From: Paraphysomonas bandaiensis
Taxonomy: Eukaryota; Chrysophyceae
NCBI GenBank assembly: GCA_965644295.1
Contig: CBFFRP010000199.1
Span: forward strand, 62,001-126,000
Direction of reading: 5' to 3'
Length of the DNA stretch: 64,000 bases
The notes under the pieces are model-generated. The model was given only the letters and a program-made list of their open reading frames with translations. It had not been told where the DNA came from and searched no databases. Position 1 is the first letter of the stretch. The number at the start of each line of letters is the position of its first letter. Below are positions 43,733-55,882 of the stretch, one piece after another. Both the position numbers and the translations under genes were made by a program.

Positions 43733-44913
43733 CAGGCTTGCGTAACCATTAATGGCCATTAATGGCGACGCATTGCTTCCCCCATTTTTATGGCCATTAA
43801 TTTTAAAAATCCCACCATTTTTATGGCCATTAATGGACCATTTATGGTTTGATTACTATTGCTTTATTGCTTTTTAGAAAGAAGTAAATGGAAAGTGCTA
43901 ATAATTAGACTAAGTACTAGCTATTTAACAGCAATGATGAGCAGTTCGTTCTCATGTTACAGTCAGGTCAGATAGCTAATACGAACAATATTCTTAAACA
44001 TCATCAGCAACTATAATATCATCAATGGTAACTTCGTTCCATAAGAATTTGTTGCAACGCAAAAGAGTAGCAGCTCCAAATGTTGGGGTTCCATTAGCTT
44101 GCGCTGGTCTCTCATAATAAGTTTTGCTCTGCTAAATAATCGCTCAACAATATTGGAAGTCGTCACCAAATGATTCATGGAGCGATATTTAGTGGCTCTC
44201 CTGCTGTTCTTTGCCTTTTTTGCCACAGCTTCTCTCACTATATCCACAGCAAATCCTCCTGTTTCCCCCGTTTCATCATCGCCACTGCTATCGTCATCCT
44301 TATGAGCCGCAAGGAGATAGCCCTTAACGGTTTTAGATTCTGCAACAGTCAGAGTATTCTCCAGTTGGCTTTGGATCTTCACAACAGCTCTCTCGAATAA
44401 TGGGTCAGTTGTAATGGTAGCATTAGCACCAAGATACTGTTCCATATCTGGAAAGTTTTCAATAAGTTTGTCGAACATGCTACGCACAACATAATGATCT
44501 ACAGACGATTTCTGCAGCATCAATGCGACAAGTGGCTGGGCTGTGAATTTAAAACTAGAAAAGAAGGTGGTACAATCAATTCATGTTAACATTATTTCAC
44601 AACATGATTGTGCTGTTATCACATCAATAGAATTTATATGAATTCTTAAAACAGATTGCTTAAATGACTTAAATACGTATATAATATGTTAATAACTAAT
44701 AATGCACCGGAAGGTCGTGGCTTGTCACGTATTCTCACATGATGCTGACAACTGGATACTAACTAATGGATATTGCCATTAATGGCCATTAATGGGCACT
44801 ACATCTCTCCCCCATTTTTATGGCCATTAATGAATTGCTTTTTTTTCCATTTTATGGGGGAAGGCCATTAATGGCCATTAATGGCCATTACCATTAATGG
44901 TTACGCAAGCCTG
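43733..44913. mobile_element. hAT transposon remnant, 1181 bp, perfect 8-bp target duplication
   Basis: The ends CAGGCTTGCGTAACCATTAA (43733 on) and its complement (to 44913) match perfectly over 23 bp. CCCAACTT occurs immediately outside both ends (43725-43732 and 44914-44921). The first 120 and last 150 bp are packed with CCATTAATGG palindromes and GGCCATTAAT units. Only a C-terminal transposase exon remains inside. The perfect target duplication indicates a fairly recent insertion of an already internally deleted copy. Confidence 0.93.
44011..44554 (-). pseudogene. hAT transposase, last exon only
   Basis: An open frame of about 180 codons ends in TAG at 44011 and begins after a good acceptor (TTTTCTAG, exon from 44554). 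It contains FTAQPLVALMLQKSSVD, the acidic DDDSSGDDETGE segment and the hAT dimerisation motif TTSNIVERLFSRAKLIMRDQ...LLLF. No upstream exon with the DDE catalytic core or BED finger remains in the 360 bp to the right end, so it is a deletion product. Confidence 0.85.
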
Positions 44914-45234
44914 CCCAACTTGTCATTACAACCATATTATAGAGTATACAACGGATAATACATGGTCAGAGCGGTCCCTCTAATAACAAATGTCAAAATC
45001 TGTTCATTTTCACGTCAATCCTGTAATCTATGCTTGCTATGCCGAGCTACACAGAAGTACAGCAGGCAACCTAGCTATAGTACTATTTATCGCATTAACG
45101 GGCATAGTATTTATTGTTTAGTATTACGTGGAACAGAGCTATCACCCTATTGACAACCTATAATATTCGCGCTCTATACATATAAGCATATAATCTTTAC
45201 TTAATAGCACCATTTCGTCCCACGTTTTCTTTCT

Positions 45235-45480
45235 ACAGAAGTGTTGATCCAGTACTTTAATTAGAAGAGAGAGAGACAGTGCTTAGTATAGTTTCATGAC
45301 TATATGGATATGCGCTCATCATTAACTGAATACAAAAGTAGTGAATATACACTACTTTTGATTCTCCGAGTCAGACTCTGTACTCTATTTTGGACTGGGA
45401 GAATTCGATAAAATATTCGATCTACGACTTCTCCTACTAATCCTTTCGTCGATTACTCTCTGGAATCATTACGTACGCTT
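45235..45480 (-). repeat. Inverted, permuted partner of the 43425-43615 repeat
   Basis: Read on the minus strand from 45480: AGGATTAGTAGGAGAAGT, GAATTCTCCCAGTCCAA, GAGAATCAAAAGTAGTGT, then TTGTATTCAGTTAATGATG, CATATAGTCATGAAACTATA and CTTCTGTAGAAAG. It sits about 310 bp right of the hAT element while its partner sits about 120 bp left. Confidence 0.65.
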
Positions 45481-45489
45481 TATATTACG

Positions 45490-45700
45490 ACGTAGTGAAT
45501 GTCTTATTATAATTAGCAGATTAGTAGCAATACGCGCTTAAAAGTCAGAACTAATGTAGGATTGCAATTTAACTATTCGTACGTGTTTAACTCTGGTATC
45601 CTATTATATTATGCCACCAAAGCTGCCTGTGTGTCAGGGAAAGCATTAAGGTGCAATCACTTCTGCTCTATCACATTAAGCCAACCCAGTGAACAAGCAT
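45490..45700 (-). repeat. Dispersed repeat, copy 3 of 3 (inverted, 5' truncated)
   Basis: On the minus strand it shows GTGATAGAGCAGAAGTGATTG, GGCAGCTTTGGTGG, GATACCAGAGTTAAACACG, GTTAAATTGCAATC, TTAGTTCTGACTTTTAAGCG and AAGACATTCACTAC. The order is that of copy 1 (10845-11175), but the GC-rich head is missing. Confidence 0.65.
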
Positions 45701-46134
45701 AAATGTATTAGAATATGAATTATATTCTAGTAAATTTAGTGTGGCACTTGAAGACAATGTACGAGATAGTGAAGTATGGTGATGTACAAATGCTGTAATG
45801 ATATTGATAAAGATAAGTTTAGTAGCGAGAGGTTCACTCTTCACACATGCAGCAGATTATGCGTACTCCAGCTACTTCAGGCGACAACCACCCCTAGAAT
45901 TCTATCCTCTACAAGAGTCCAAACCCGAAAGAGGCGAGCGCAACCACTCGTATACATTGTAAGATCGTATATAGTCACGACCATATACAGTATGCAGCCA
46001 TTATATTTTCCATTTAGCTGAGATACTTAATCACATCATTAATGTTTACATAATACGACTTTGATTGCTTACAAACAAGCAAAAATCAACGAAAACACAT
46101 TGTCCGGAATATATTATCAATAAAACAAGAGCAG
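45701..46134. other. Intergenic; nothing firmly recognised
   Basis: Contains one 81-codon open frame (45776-46021) without family resemblance. It is the downstream flank of the ZFWD gene. Confidence 0.35.
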
Positions 46135-47805
46135 TTAAGGAAAGAGCGATTGCTGAGCAGTCCAAACAATTACTTTTCCATCTGCGCCGCCGGTAGCCAC
46201 CACTCCAGGAAAGCAAGACTTGATACACCACACTTCACCTCTATGCCGTACGTGTTGATCGAGAACAATTAAATCATCAAGACATTTCCACGACCGAATG
46301 ATAATTTTGCCATCCGACAACCCCACTAGCAGAACAATGCCTCCTGCCAGTGATAAAATAAGATATTTTAACATGTCATAAGATTACATATATGAAAAAC
46401 GTACCATATCCGTCTTCTGCAGACGCCAAAGCTGTCACTACCGTGCCTTCATCTGTTGAATAATGGAGCTTACCATTTGGTAACCAAACCTTCACGCTAC
46501 AATCCACGCTTCCGGACACAACGAACTCTCCATCAGTGGGCGTGTTCACTAGGGTCATACATGTGACCGCCTCAATGTGGCCATCCGTAGCAGAGGTTAC
46601 AGAGCCTACCATCTGCACCGTTGCCATATTCCAAACGCATATTGAGTTATCCATCGAACCAGACCATAACATAGAACCTACAGAGCGATCAATCAGTCAT
46701 GGAGATGTCAGCAATAGAAATCTCTCAACACAAGCGCAAATACACTGCCTACAACGCAATGAGGTGGCATAAAACGCTTTCAGAGTAAGCTCATCTATAG
46801 ATCAGTCGTGCAACATACCATTATGGATTGATACACAAACACAGACTATAACATCTACATCTTTCCGCGAAAAAGCAGAATTCTAAGTATAACATGCGTG
46901 CCAGTCCTACATCTTACCTTGGAGTACCATACATGTGACCCCTCTGATGTGCCCTTCCAACGCTGTGACATGAGACACAATACCCGTGGCTGCGCTTAAA
47001 GTCCATATGTGAATATTCCCCTCCAACCCTCCAGTAATAAAATGAAGATCGCCGTCCATCATCCGCACAATGAATTGTAACACAGACATCGGGTGAGTGT
47101 AAGGCCTCTTTTCAGACAGCTGCAGCGGAATACCAAAAAAGATACAATTACATATAAATAGCATGAAGTTACAACGCATGAGCGTAAAAGGATGTAATAG
47201 CAATGTGGAACTATTTTACGGCATGCAGCTGTGAGACGTGTTGTACATTTCGCACCTGTAATTCGAACGTCTTAGAGTCTGTAATATTCATAGCATGCAC
47301 TTGTCCTACAGTCTCTCCAGGAAATTGATCGCTGCTTACATCCATAGACCAGATAATAAAGTTCTCAACAACTTCAATGTGTTTAATTTCACCAGCCAGT
47401 GTACTACTGCCATTTTTACTTAGGGAGTTACTAGCGGAGTTCCAAGACCATTGACTGAGCAATTTATCAGCCGACCCAGTATAAAATGTTCCATCAGCAA
47501 GTACTACTAGACCTTTTATAGGAGCTGAATGTGCATGTTCACATGCCATTAAACTGATATCGTGTGAAAACCTGACATAAGGACTCAGTTATACAAAAAG
47601 ATGTATGTATTTTGTAAGCATACGTGCAATCCGTTCCTTTATTGCATTTTCCAACAATATGAAAATAACACACTTTCTTTCCAGTATTACCACCATGTCC
47701 ACCTCTACCTCCACCTCTACCACTTCCACTACCTCGTCCATGATGATTTGATCGATAAGTATTCCCTCGATTTCCATTATTTCCATTATGTCGTCCTATA
47801 TTCAT
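46135..47805 (-). CDS. ZFWD-type protein: CCCH zinc finger + WD40 propeller, 393 aa
   Basis: Exons: 47805-47624, 47571-47256, 47119-46918, 46677-46405, 46343-46135; introns 52, 136, 240 and 61 nt; total 394 codons including stop. A Gly/Arg/Asn-rich start (RGSGSGRGGGRGGHGG) precedes a perfect C-x7-C-x5-C-x3-H finger (CYFHIVGKCNKGTDC then TFSH). The His is created only by splicing. Seven WD-type blades follow, for example YTGSADKLLSQWSW, FITGGLEGNIHIWTL, LWSGSMDNSICVWNM, VVSGSVDCSVKVW and VATGGADGKVIVW. The order finger-then-propeller is that of plant ZFWD proteins, which bind RNA or chromatin partners; the role here is unknown. The two longer introns stand out in this genome. Confidence 0.85.
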
Positions 47806-47911
47806 AGTTTCTTTAATAGAATCACACAAATATTATGATTTTTATGGAATATTATTCGATCTATTAGATTTACTTGCTCTATAATTAAAGTTACTCCAAC
47901 TATATAGAGAC

Positions 47912-47946
47912 ATGTATGCATGTATGTATGTATGTATGTATGTATG
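47912..47946. repeat. (ATGT)n microsatellite
   Basis: About eight uninterrupted ATGT units with a short imperfect start, in the divergent spacer between the ZFWD (47805, minus) and DEAD-box (48340, plus) genes. A related degenerate run lies at about 48211-48250. Confidence 0.9.
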
Positions 47947-48339
47947 TTGCTTGTGTAGGAATTCCTCGTAGCAGTGTGATATGGGAATTTCTGTATGGCT
48001 CTTGTGCCTAAATCTTCGTAGGTGTCCATTATTGGTAAATTATCTGGTCATTAAAATCCCTAATTTATACAATATGATCATTAAAATCCACAATTTCTAC
48101 AATATCAGCAAAAAAAATTGGTCAACCTCCTCATAAACTTCTTATGATATCTGCTGCTGGTGATGATTACTGAGAATGGATTGGCTGATAGAGTGAATGG
48201 TGTGAGTATACATGTATATGTATGTAGCTGTATGTATGTAGGTACCTGTATGCGGTATGGAACATAGAGAGACTGCCACTGAATATACAAGTACATTACA
48301 ATCTCATTCTATTTCTATTATTGATAGAATTGTATAGTA

Positions 48340-49935
48340 ATGACAACATTATTCGCTACCTCATCAGAGGTTTCAAAGCGATTACATGACAATAACACTC
48401 CATCTATAGAGAAATCAGATCATGAATTATCTACAGAGATACAGTCGGAATTATCTGAACCAGCTAATACATTTGCTGATTTGGTGTGTGTATGATTATC
48501 TCAAGTTGTTATATGTTTATGTGATGTGTTTGTATAGGGACTGATTGAGTGGGTATGCAACTCATGTCGTGCAATGGGATTTAAGCGTCCCACACCAATT
48601 CAACAAGCATGCATCAAAGCAATCCTTGATGGGAGGAATGTAATGGGTTGCGCTGAAACTGGAAGTGGAAAAACTGCAGCCTTTGCACTTCCAATGCTAC
48701 AACATCTATCTGAAGACCCGTATGGTGTTTATGGCATCATATTGACTCCTACACGTGAGCTGGCCGTTCAAATTGAGGAACAGGTCACAGCACTTGGATC
48801 TCCTATTGGTGTTCGTACTTGTTTAGTTATTGGTGGCATGGGGCTTATCGACCAGAGTATCGCACTCTCTCGACGTCCTCATATTGTTATCGCCACCCCT
48901 GGTAGACTTCGACACCATTTAGAGTCTGCTGATCCCCCAGACCTATCTAGATCCCGGTACTTAGTGCTAGATGAGGCTGACCGACTTCTTTCTGTGGGGT
49001 TTGAATCGGAACTGCGCGCAGTGATTCAGCGCATGACACATCGTCGCCGACAGACGCTACTGTTCTCAGCAACTCTAACGTCATCTCTTGAGCAGCTCGA
49101 GCAGATCGCCTCATCCAATGGAACTCTACGCTTTGATCTTACCACGAATCAAGTTCTCCCTGTCTCTCTTACTCAACAATATCTCTTTGTGCCTTCCCAA
49201 GTAAAGATATGTTTCCTGGTAGCGGTGATTAAACGTTTGTACGAGCAAGAGAGAGAGCAGTCATCCCTAGATGATGATGATATTTCTTCCAAAAAACTCA
49301 AAAAGAAAGTTAAAAAGAGTTCTTCTAGCAAGGAAGATGCACCTGCGAGTGCTACTCCGCCCAGTACATCTATAATTATTTTCGCGAGCTCGTGCAAGCG
49401 TTGCCAGTTAATTACAGAGGTATTGCTGCAGGTTGGCATTGACTGCGTCACGATGCACTCTCTGTTGAGTCAGTCGCGGCGAGCGGCCTCTCTTGGAAAG
49501 TTTAAAAATCAAGCATGCAGAGTACTAGTTGCCACTGATATTGCCTCCAGAGGACTCGACATTCCTCAGGTTAATCTGGTGATTAATCTGGACATGCCGA
49601 AAGTAGCGACGGACTATGTGCACCGTGTTGGCCGTACTGCTCGTGCAGGGAGGGCTGGTCGCAGTCTGTCCATCGTTTCTCCACAGGAGGTAGATTTGGT
49701 GCATAATATCGAGGAGTATACTAAAATAAAGATGACTCTGTCCGAAGAAGTTAGTAATGATGACGTCATACCATTCTTGAATCCAATTGCGAAGGCAATG
49801 AAGCTTGCTGAGCTGAGAATGATGGAAGTTGGTTTCGAAGAGAAAGCTGAACTGGCACAAAAAAGAAAGCGCAAACAGCTACGTAAAGAACATAAAAAGA
49901 TAGCAAAAAATAAAAAACTAAATGGTAGTTCATAG
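48340..49935 (+). CDS. DBP8: DEAD-box RNA helicase DBP8/DDX49, 513 aa
   Basis: Exons 48340-48483 and 48538-49935; 54-nt phase-0 intron. The Q motif is split by the intron: FADL / GLIEWVCNSCRAMGFKRPTPIQ. Further motifs: AETGSGKTAAF (I), PTRELA (Ia), GG and ATPGRL (Ib), VLDEAD (II), SATL (III), IIIFASSCKRC (IV), ATDIASRGLDIP (V), HRVGRTARAGR (VI). The SEDPYGVYGIILTPTREL stretch and the Lys-rich end (KKIAKNKKLN) match DBP8/DDX49 best. The family unwinds RNA in the 90S pre-ribosome for 18S rRNA maturation in the nucleolus. A Ser/Lys-rich insert (KKLKKKVKKSSSSKEDAP) precedes motif IV. Paralogue assignment is from memory of the family. Confidence 0.9.
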
Positions 49936-50374
49936 TACTGAAAAATCTTTAACGTATAATAATTATGTATTATGATTCGATATTAATGCTCTCTTTTATT
50001 GTATATACGTCAAAGTTGTTTCAACAGGATGTCACTCTTTGTTGATAAACTAATTTCATAATATAGATGCTTGAGAAGTATCAATAGTGGTTACTACTTT
50101 ATGCATAGAATGTTAAGTACTATGATTTGTGATACTACTTTCAACACTTTAGAGATAAGGTAAATAGAAACTACTACCTATATCATTGATTAGAGCAACT
50201 ACTTTGCAGAATTTACCTATTATTATTATATGTTAGTCTCAAGGACATCAATAATGTGACCGATAATATAACTAATGTCGCTAGAGTATGTGATATATCT
50301 CATTCACTATTCAATCACTTCCAGCAATGATTCAGTCAATGCTGAAGAGTACAACCTGAATAATCCACGATTGT
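49936..50374. other. Convergent 3' intergenic region
   Basis: 439 bp between the helicase stop and the topoisomerase II stop. AT-rich; both genes must terminate here. No further feature seen. Confidence 0.45.
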
Positions 50375-53300
50375 TTAGTCCTCAAAATCCGATTCATCAT
50401 CATCAAACTCTGATTCCTCAGATTCATCGTCATACACATAAGATTTTACAATCTTGCGCGTATTTCTAGACGGTTTAGGACTCTTTGGTACGAAAACCTC
50501 TTCAACTTCATCCTCATCATCAGAATCAAGAACAATTTTTCTTATTGGTTTGGATTTTTCCTTCGCAGCAGGAGCAGCTTTTTTAGAGGTGGCTTTCTTC
50601 GTGACTTTACCAGAAGCTTTAGGTTTCGCTTGCTTCGGAATGTCTTCCACGACATCATTCTGGGGTTGTGCTAGAGATAGCAAGCGATCTGTGGCTGCAT
50701 TGCGACCAGTTTGCTTCCTGGATTTCTTCACAACTGGAGGAGTTTGGATACCAGGTGAGTAAGCCTCTCTCGCTGGGGCCGCTGATGCTTTTGTAGGACG
50801 CTTTTTAGACTTCTCAGTCTTTTTTACGGGACTTACTTCTTTGGCTTTAGTAACTGCCTGCTTTTTGGAAACTGGTGCTCTTTTAGCTGGTAACTTTTTC
50901 TTCGCTCCAAAATCTGATTCATACTCACTTTCCGACTCGGAGAGCTCATCGAACTGTTCTTCCATCTCCTCATCGCTGTCAGGGACATTGTATGATTTCT
51001 TCTTGGGAGCAGTAGAACGTTTTGCAACCGTAATAGGCTTTGAATTCAATCCTGAACTGCTCTCTTCTTCGTCACAAAGATTCACAATGTTTTGGCTTTC
51101 TGTGGCATTTGAAGCAACTGAATTTGTTTCTGAAGAACTTTTTTGTAGCTTATTCTTTAAACGCTCTGCAAGGGAGAGGGGTTTACTTGGTGCTTCTTCA
51201 ACAGGAGGCTTGTTCTCTGAAGTTGATTTAGAAGTCGCTACTGCAGTTGTCTTTCTTGAAGAGGCACTAGCATTTGATCGATTTGCAGTGGACTTAGCAG
51301 GTTGACGGGTGGCTGTCTTCTTTACCTTTGGTTTAGTTGGAGCATCAAAGTCTGAATCATCAAGATCGTCGAAATCATCCTCCGAGTCGTCAGAGAATCC
51401 CCGTTTCTTTTTAACTGCAACTTTTTTGCCTCCTTTACGTCCTTTTGCTGCTTTTCCGGCTTTTCTTCGTGCAGATGACTCTTCCATCTTTTCCTTTTCT
51501 ATGTCCGCTTCAAACACGTCTAGTGCATCCTCCAGTGAATCTAAATCTTCCATCCAGAGATCCTCTGGAGATTTGCTCAGAAGAGTGTCTAGTGCCTCGC
51601 GCTTAGCATCCCTTTCACGACATAGCTCTTCCACCTTTTCTAGAGTCAAACTCCAAATCTTCATCGACAACAAATAATCATAGCCTTTGTCGAGATTTTC
51701 ATCAGATTCATCTTGACTATCCACTTCCTCGTCTGGAGTATCTGTAACATTTTTTCTTGAAGGGAAAAAAGCCTTGTATCCTTCTCTTTTGAGTTCTTCT
51801 AAAATCTCAGTTTTCTTTCTGTTTGAAACAACCAGTTCTCCGTGAATAACCGCTAATATGAATCGAACCTATATGCAAACATTCAAATTCATTTCTTACA
51901 CATACAGCGATAGATACCTTGTTGTCAAGTTTCTCCCATTCTTCCGCCAACTTCATTGCAAGGTAGTTCTTTCTCTTGTCGTAGTACTCTATACGCACAT
52001 CAAAGAAATCTTCCATGATGTTCTCAGCCCTATGCAGTACTTTACTTCAAATGAACGCTGATGAGCTAATACTACTACCTGTCGTACTTCTTAATGTGAC
52101 CCTCCATGTCAAAAGCATGCATATTTGTAGTTGCGGCGGATCCATCTATTTTAAATTTCTTAGTAAGTCCGCCATTTTCATGCTCTATTTCTTGCAGTTT
52201 TTCCGGAGGAATAGTTAATGTAAACAATACTGTCGTATCAGTATGATTCTCCTTCAACTCTTTAATAATTCCACTAGAATTGTCAGCGCCATTGATGAGC
52301 ATAGTTTCCAAGAACTGCTTGTAATCAGTGGTAGTTTTACCAACTGGCAATTCAGATATGACAACAGTTGAGTCATCAACTTTTTCAATAATTCCGGAGA
52401 CAACGTAGTTATGGGAGTCTTTTCCAGTTTTAGGCTTTACTTCTCCAGTAAAGCCCCTGTACCACGGCTGCAGCGCTATCTCACTACCATCGTTAGTGAG
52501 CATTGCACGTAAATTATGAATGATATCTCTGGGATTGTAAGTTGGTATAGAGGTACTCCATCCTGTACCGATACCCTCCGAACCATTAACCAGTGCCATT
52601 GGAATAACAGGAACATATGACACAGGTTCGATAGATTGCCCATCGTCATCAAGATAGGTAAGTAAGGCGTCATCATCTGGATGGAATATACAACGTGTAA
52701 TAGGCTCCAGCTTTGTAAACACGTAACGCGGACTTGCCGCGTCCTTGCCTCCCATAAGTCGAGTACCAAACTGACCACATGGTGTTAAAAGGTTAATGTT
52801 CCCACACCCGACAAACTTCTGAGCCATGCCAATAATGGTTTGGGTTAGTGATGCTTCTCCATGGTGGTATGCTGAATGCTCTGATACATAACCCGCAAGC
52901 TGAGCCACCTTTATCTCCTGCTTTAAATTTCTCTTGAAACAAGAGAAAAGGACTTTACGCTGTGATGGCTTGAGGCCATCTAGAAAATGAGGAAGTGATC
53001 TTTGATTATCAGCATGACTGAATAGGATCAACTCGTGATTCACAAAACTGTCGTATGTGATGTTGTCGACAGTATAGTCTATATGTACCCCGGGCTCCAT
53101 AGCCAATAGCCATTGCTTACGATCATCTACCCGCTTCTTTGAAAATGCCATTTCAATAATATCACCGGCATTGTCGTGCCAGGCGAAGTCGATTTCGTGA
53201 GTCCCGAGATGAGAGAAGTATTCCTTTGCCTCGGCGGAAGTTGACGTTCCCAACCCCTTATAATACTTTACCTACAGGCCAAGTCACATATACGAATCTA

Positions 53301-55439
53301 ATAAACAAACGGCCCACTTACTCGCCATCCCTTAGCATCATTGTGTGCTTCTTTCCAGGACATATACTCTGGTATCGTGAAAAAAGACTCTTCTTTCTTG
53401 CCTTTAGTACATTTGACAATAGGAGTAATAAATTGCTGTAAGAATCCTGAAAATACCATTATATATGAACACATATTTATGCATGTAAATAATGTTGCAT
53501 ACCGTCGATTTGCAATAGAGAAGGCCAGAAGTGGTGAAGGAAATTGATCAGCAAACCTTTAATGTGAGATCCGTCGTGATCTTGGTCGGTCATTATCATT
53601 AAATGACCATACCTGAAAGGAGAATAGAGTTAAGTCAACTACGCATCATATATTCATTAAACACACCTAAGACTAGACGTGTCTTCGTACACTTTCCCAA
53701 AAGTAAGACCCAATATTTTAGCCACATTCTGGATCTCTTCATTCTTCAGGATCTGGGCATGCGGAGCTTCGCGTACATTCAACAGCTTACCCCTTAAAGG
53801 GAACACACCATAGTAGTCCCTACCCACAACACCAAGGCCAGATATTGCCAATGCTTTGGCGCTATCTCCCTCAGTCAGTATAAGTGTACAATCTCGACTT
53901 TTAGCTGTTCCAGCAAAGTTGGCATCATCCAGCTTAGGAATGCCAAATAACTTAGATTTCTTTGATCCACCTTTCTTTTTCAGTTCAGCATTTTGCTTGA
54001 ACTTAGCCCAGCTTAATATATTGTCCACAACTCCACTGGTTTCAATTTTCTTCAAAAACTTATCCGATAATGTACATGTTGAACCAAAGGATGATGCCTT
54101 AGTTGTAAGGTTCTCCTTTGTCTGTGAGTCAAATGCTGGATTAACGACAAGGGCATTCACGAAGACAGCTAGGTGGTTCTTAATATGCCCAGCCTTCACC
54201 TCTTGCCCTTTATTTTTCTTCTTCACCGTTCCAATAAGTTTTTGTGTGACTTGATCGACAATGTAGTTTACATGCTGACCACCTTTGATGGTGCATATGG
54301 AATTGACGAAAGAGACCTGCTGGAAAGATCCGTCGCTGACTGCAACACCCACTTCCCAACGCTCATTAATGCGCTCAAATACACAGGGGGCGGCAAGACC
54401 ACGAAACATTGCAATATACTACAATAAATAAACGCAACATTACAGGGAAATGTGGTGTTATAGTTGCATCACCTGCTGAAATGTATGAATATTTATTTTC
54501 TCCCCGTTAAGGAACACGTTGAGCTTAGCTCCCGCAGCTGTATTTGTTCCAGCAATATCAAATACTCTCTTGCTTAGCAATGCAACGATATCGTCATCCA
54601 TGAACTCCATTTTAAAGCGATCAAGGTCCGGCTTGAACGTTACGCATGTGAAATCACTACCAGAGTACTTGCTAATCTCTGGCTCTGACCGCTGGCTCAT
54701 GTTATTGCCAAATACTTGCTTAAATTTAAGTCCTCTAGACTTATCGGCAGTTTCAAGCGTAAATTCGGAGGAAAATATGTTTGCCAACTTGGCACCATAA
54801 CCATTCCTTCCGCCAGTGGTTTTCTGTTCGTCGTCATCGAAGTTACTGCCTGTGTAGAATTAGCACAAGATAGTTATATTCATAAGATTTCCCCTTACCA
54901 GTCAACAAATGTCCAAATATGAGCTCGGGAACGTAAATATTGTGCTCTTGATGAATTGCAATCGGAATGCCGTTACCATTGTTCCACACCCTTATAGTAT
55001 TCTCATCGGGATCAATGTCAACCTCGATGCGGTTCATTGAAGGGTCTCTCTGCTTATTGTCTGCAGCATTTACCACAATTTCATCAAAAATTTTGTAAAG
55101 TCCAGGAACCTAATGAAATAGAATATTGGAATCGATCTTATACATAATTTATGTTGTGGACTTACGAATGTGCATGGCCTGTACACCATATCGTTGGCAT
55201 CTCTGTCATACACCCACATCTGCTGAGTCTGTTTCTCCACAGATCCCACTAATATATATCGTTACAATATATGACATTAATCATATCTATATACCATAAG
55301 TATCAGGTCGAAGCAGTATATGTTCCAGTTGACTCTTCTTCTGATACATCTGTTCAATAGTACGCCCCTTTTGGGCCTTACCAGACGTTTTCTTTCCCAC
55401 ATTAGCACGCTGTGGTCCAACGTTTTCGTCAGCAATCAT
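50375..55439 (-). CDS. TOP2: DNA topoisomerase II, 1533 aa, ten exons
   Basis: Exons: 55439-55295, 55248-55166, 55109-54899, 54849-54473, 54418-53667, 53612-53503, 53446-53322, 53271-52079, 52029-51918, 51868-50375; introns 46-56 nt; sum 1534 codons including stop. GHKL ATPase: FDEIVVNAADNKQRDP and GGRNGYGAKLANIF. Toprim: LTEGDSAKALAI near residue 455 and TDQDHDGSHIKGL. Breakage-reunion domain: GQFGTRLMGGKDAASPRY with the catalytic Tyr at about residue 784, then KKYDRAENIMEDFFDVR. The C-terminal 400 residues are a Lys/Ser/Glu-rich tail with many SDxE casein-kinase-II-like sites (SDDSEDDFDD, DDESEESEFDDDESDFED), normal for nuclear TOP2. It relaxes and decatenates chromosomal DNA with ATP. All key residues are present, so it should be functional. 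Confidence 0.95.
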
Positions 55440-55623
55440 TATTTCGTTAATAGATTCTGTTATATCACTCTACCTTACCTCTAAAATAATGTTGAGAACT
55501 AAGTATGTGAAGTATATGGAATGATATGCTTGTTACATACTTACATACATACACACACACATACATACATATTATCAACGGTCATTTTTATAATCACTCG
55601 GATTGTCCCAATATTATATATTC

Positions 55624-55716
55624 ATCCCATATGTGGGATCACTCTTTCAGTCCACATGTATATATCCCCTATATGGGATATCTCGGAAAGGAAGTCATAT
55701 ATCCCCAATATGGGAT
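55624..55716. promoter_or_regulatory. Three inverted-repeat motifs ATCCC...GGGAT between TOP2 and ABCC starts
   Basis: ATCCCATATGTGGGAT (55624-55639), TATATCCCCTATATGGGATAT (centred 55671; arms ATATCCC/GGGATAT) and ATCCCCAATATGGGAT (55701-55716) share ATCCC and GGGAT half-sites 6 bp apart. They lie 185 bp upstream of the TOP2 ATG and 167 bp upstream of the ABCC ATG. A dimeric factor binding site for one or both divergent promoters is an inference. Confidence 0.5.
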
Positions 55717-55882
55717 GAACTTCGAAGTGAAGTGAAGTGAATGAATGAAGATGAATGCACATCATATGCATATATACGTAGAGTGTGAGTTGACTTTAAT
55801 GATCAGCTTGTGACTTATATAGTCATTCAGTCATTCATATTGAGAGTGTTTTATTAATATAATCACTCTCATTTCAAGTGAA

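Noticed and set aside
47601-47807. Open frame opposite the Gly/Arg-rich start of the ZFWD gene
   Set aside because: His/Tyr-rich antisense of a Gly-Arg-Asn repeat.
50454-51677. Plus-strand open frames opposite the topoisomerase II tail
   Set aside because: Antisense of the Lys/Glu/Ser-rich tail gives Phe/Leu/Ser-rich strings; no independent support.
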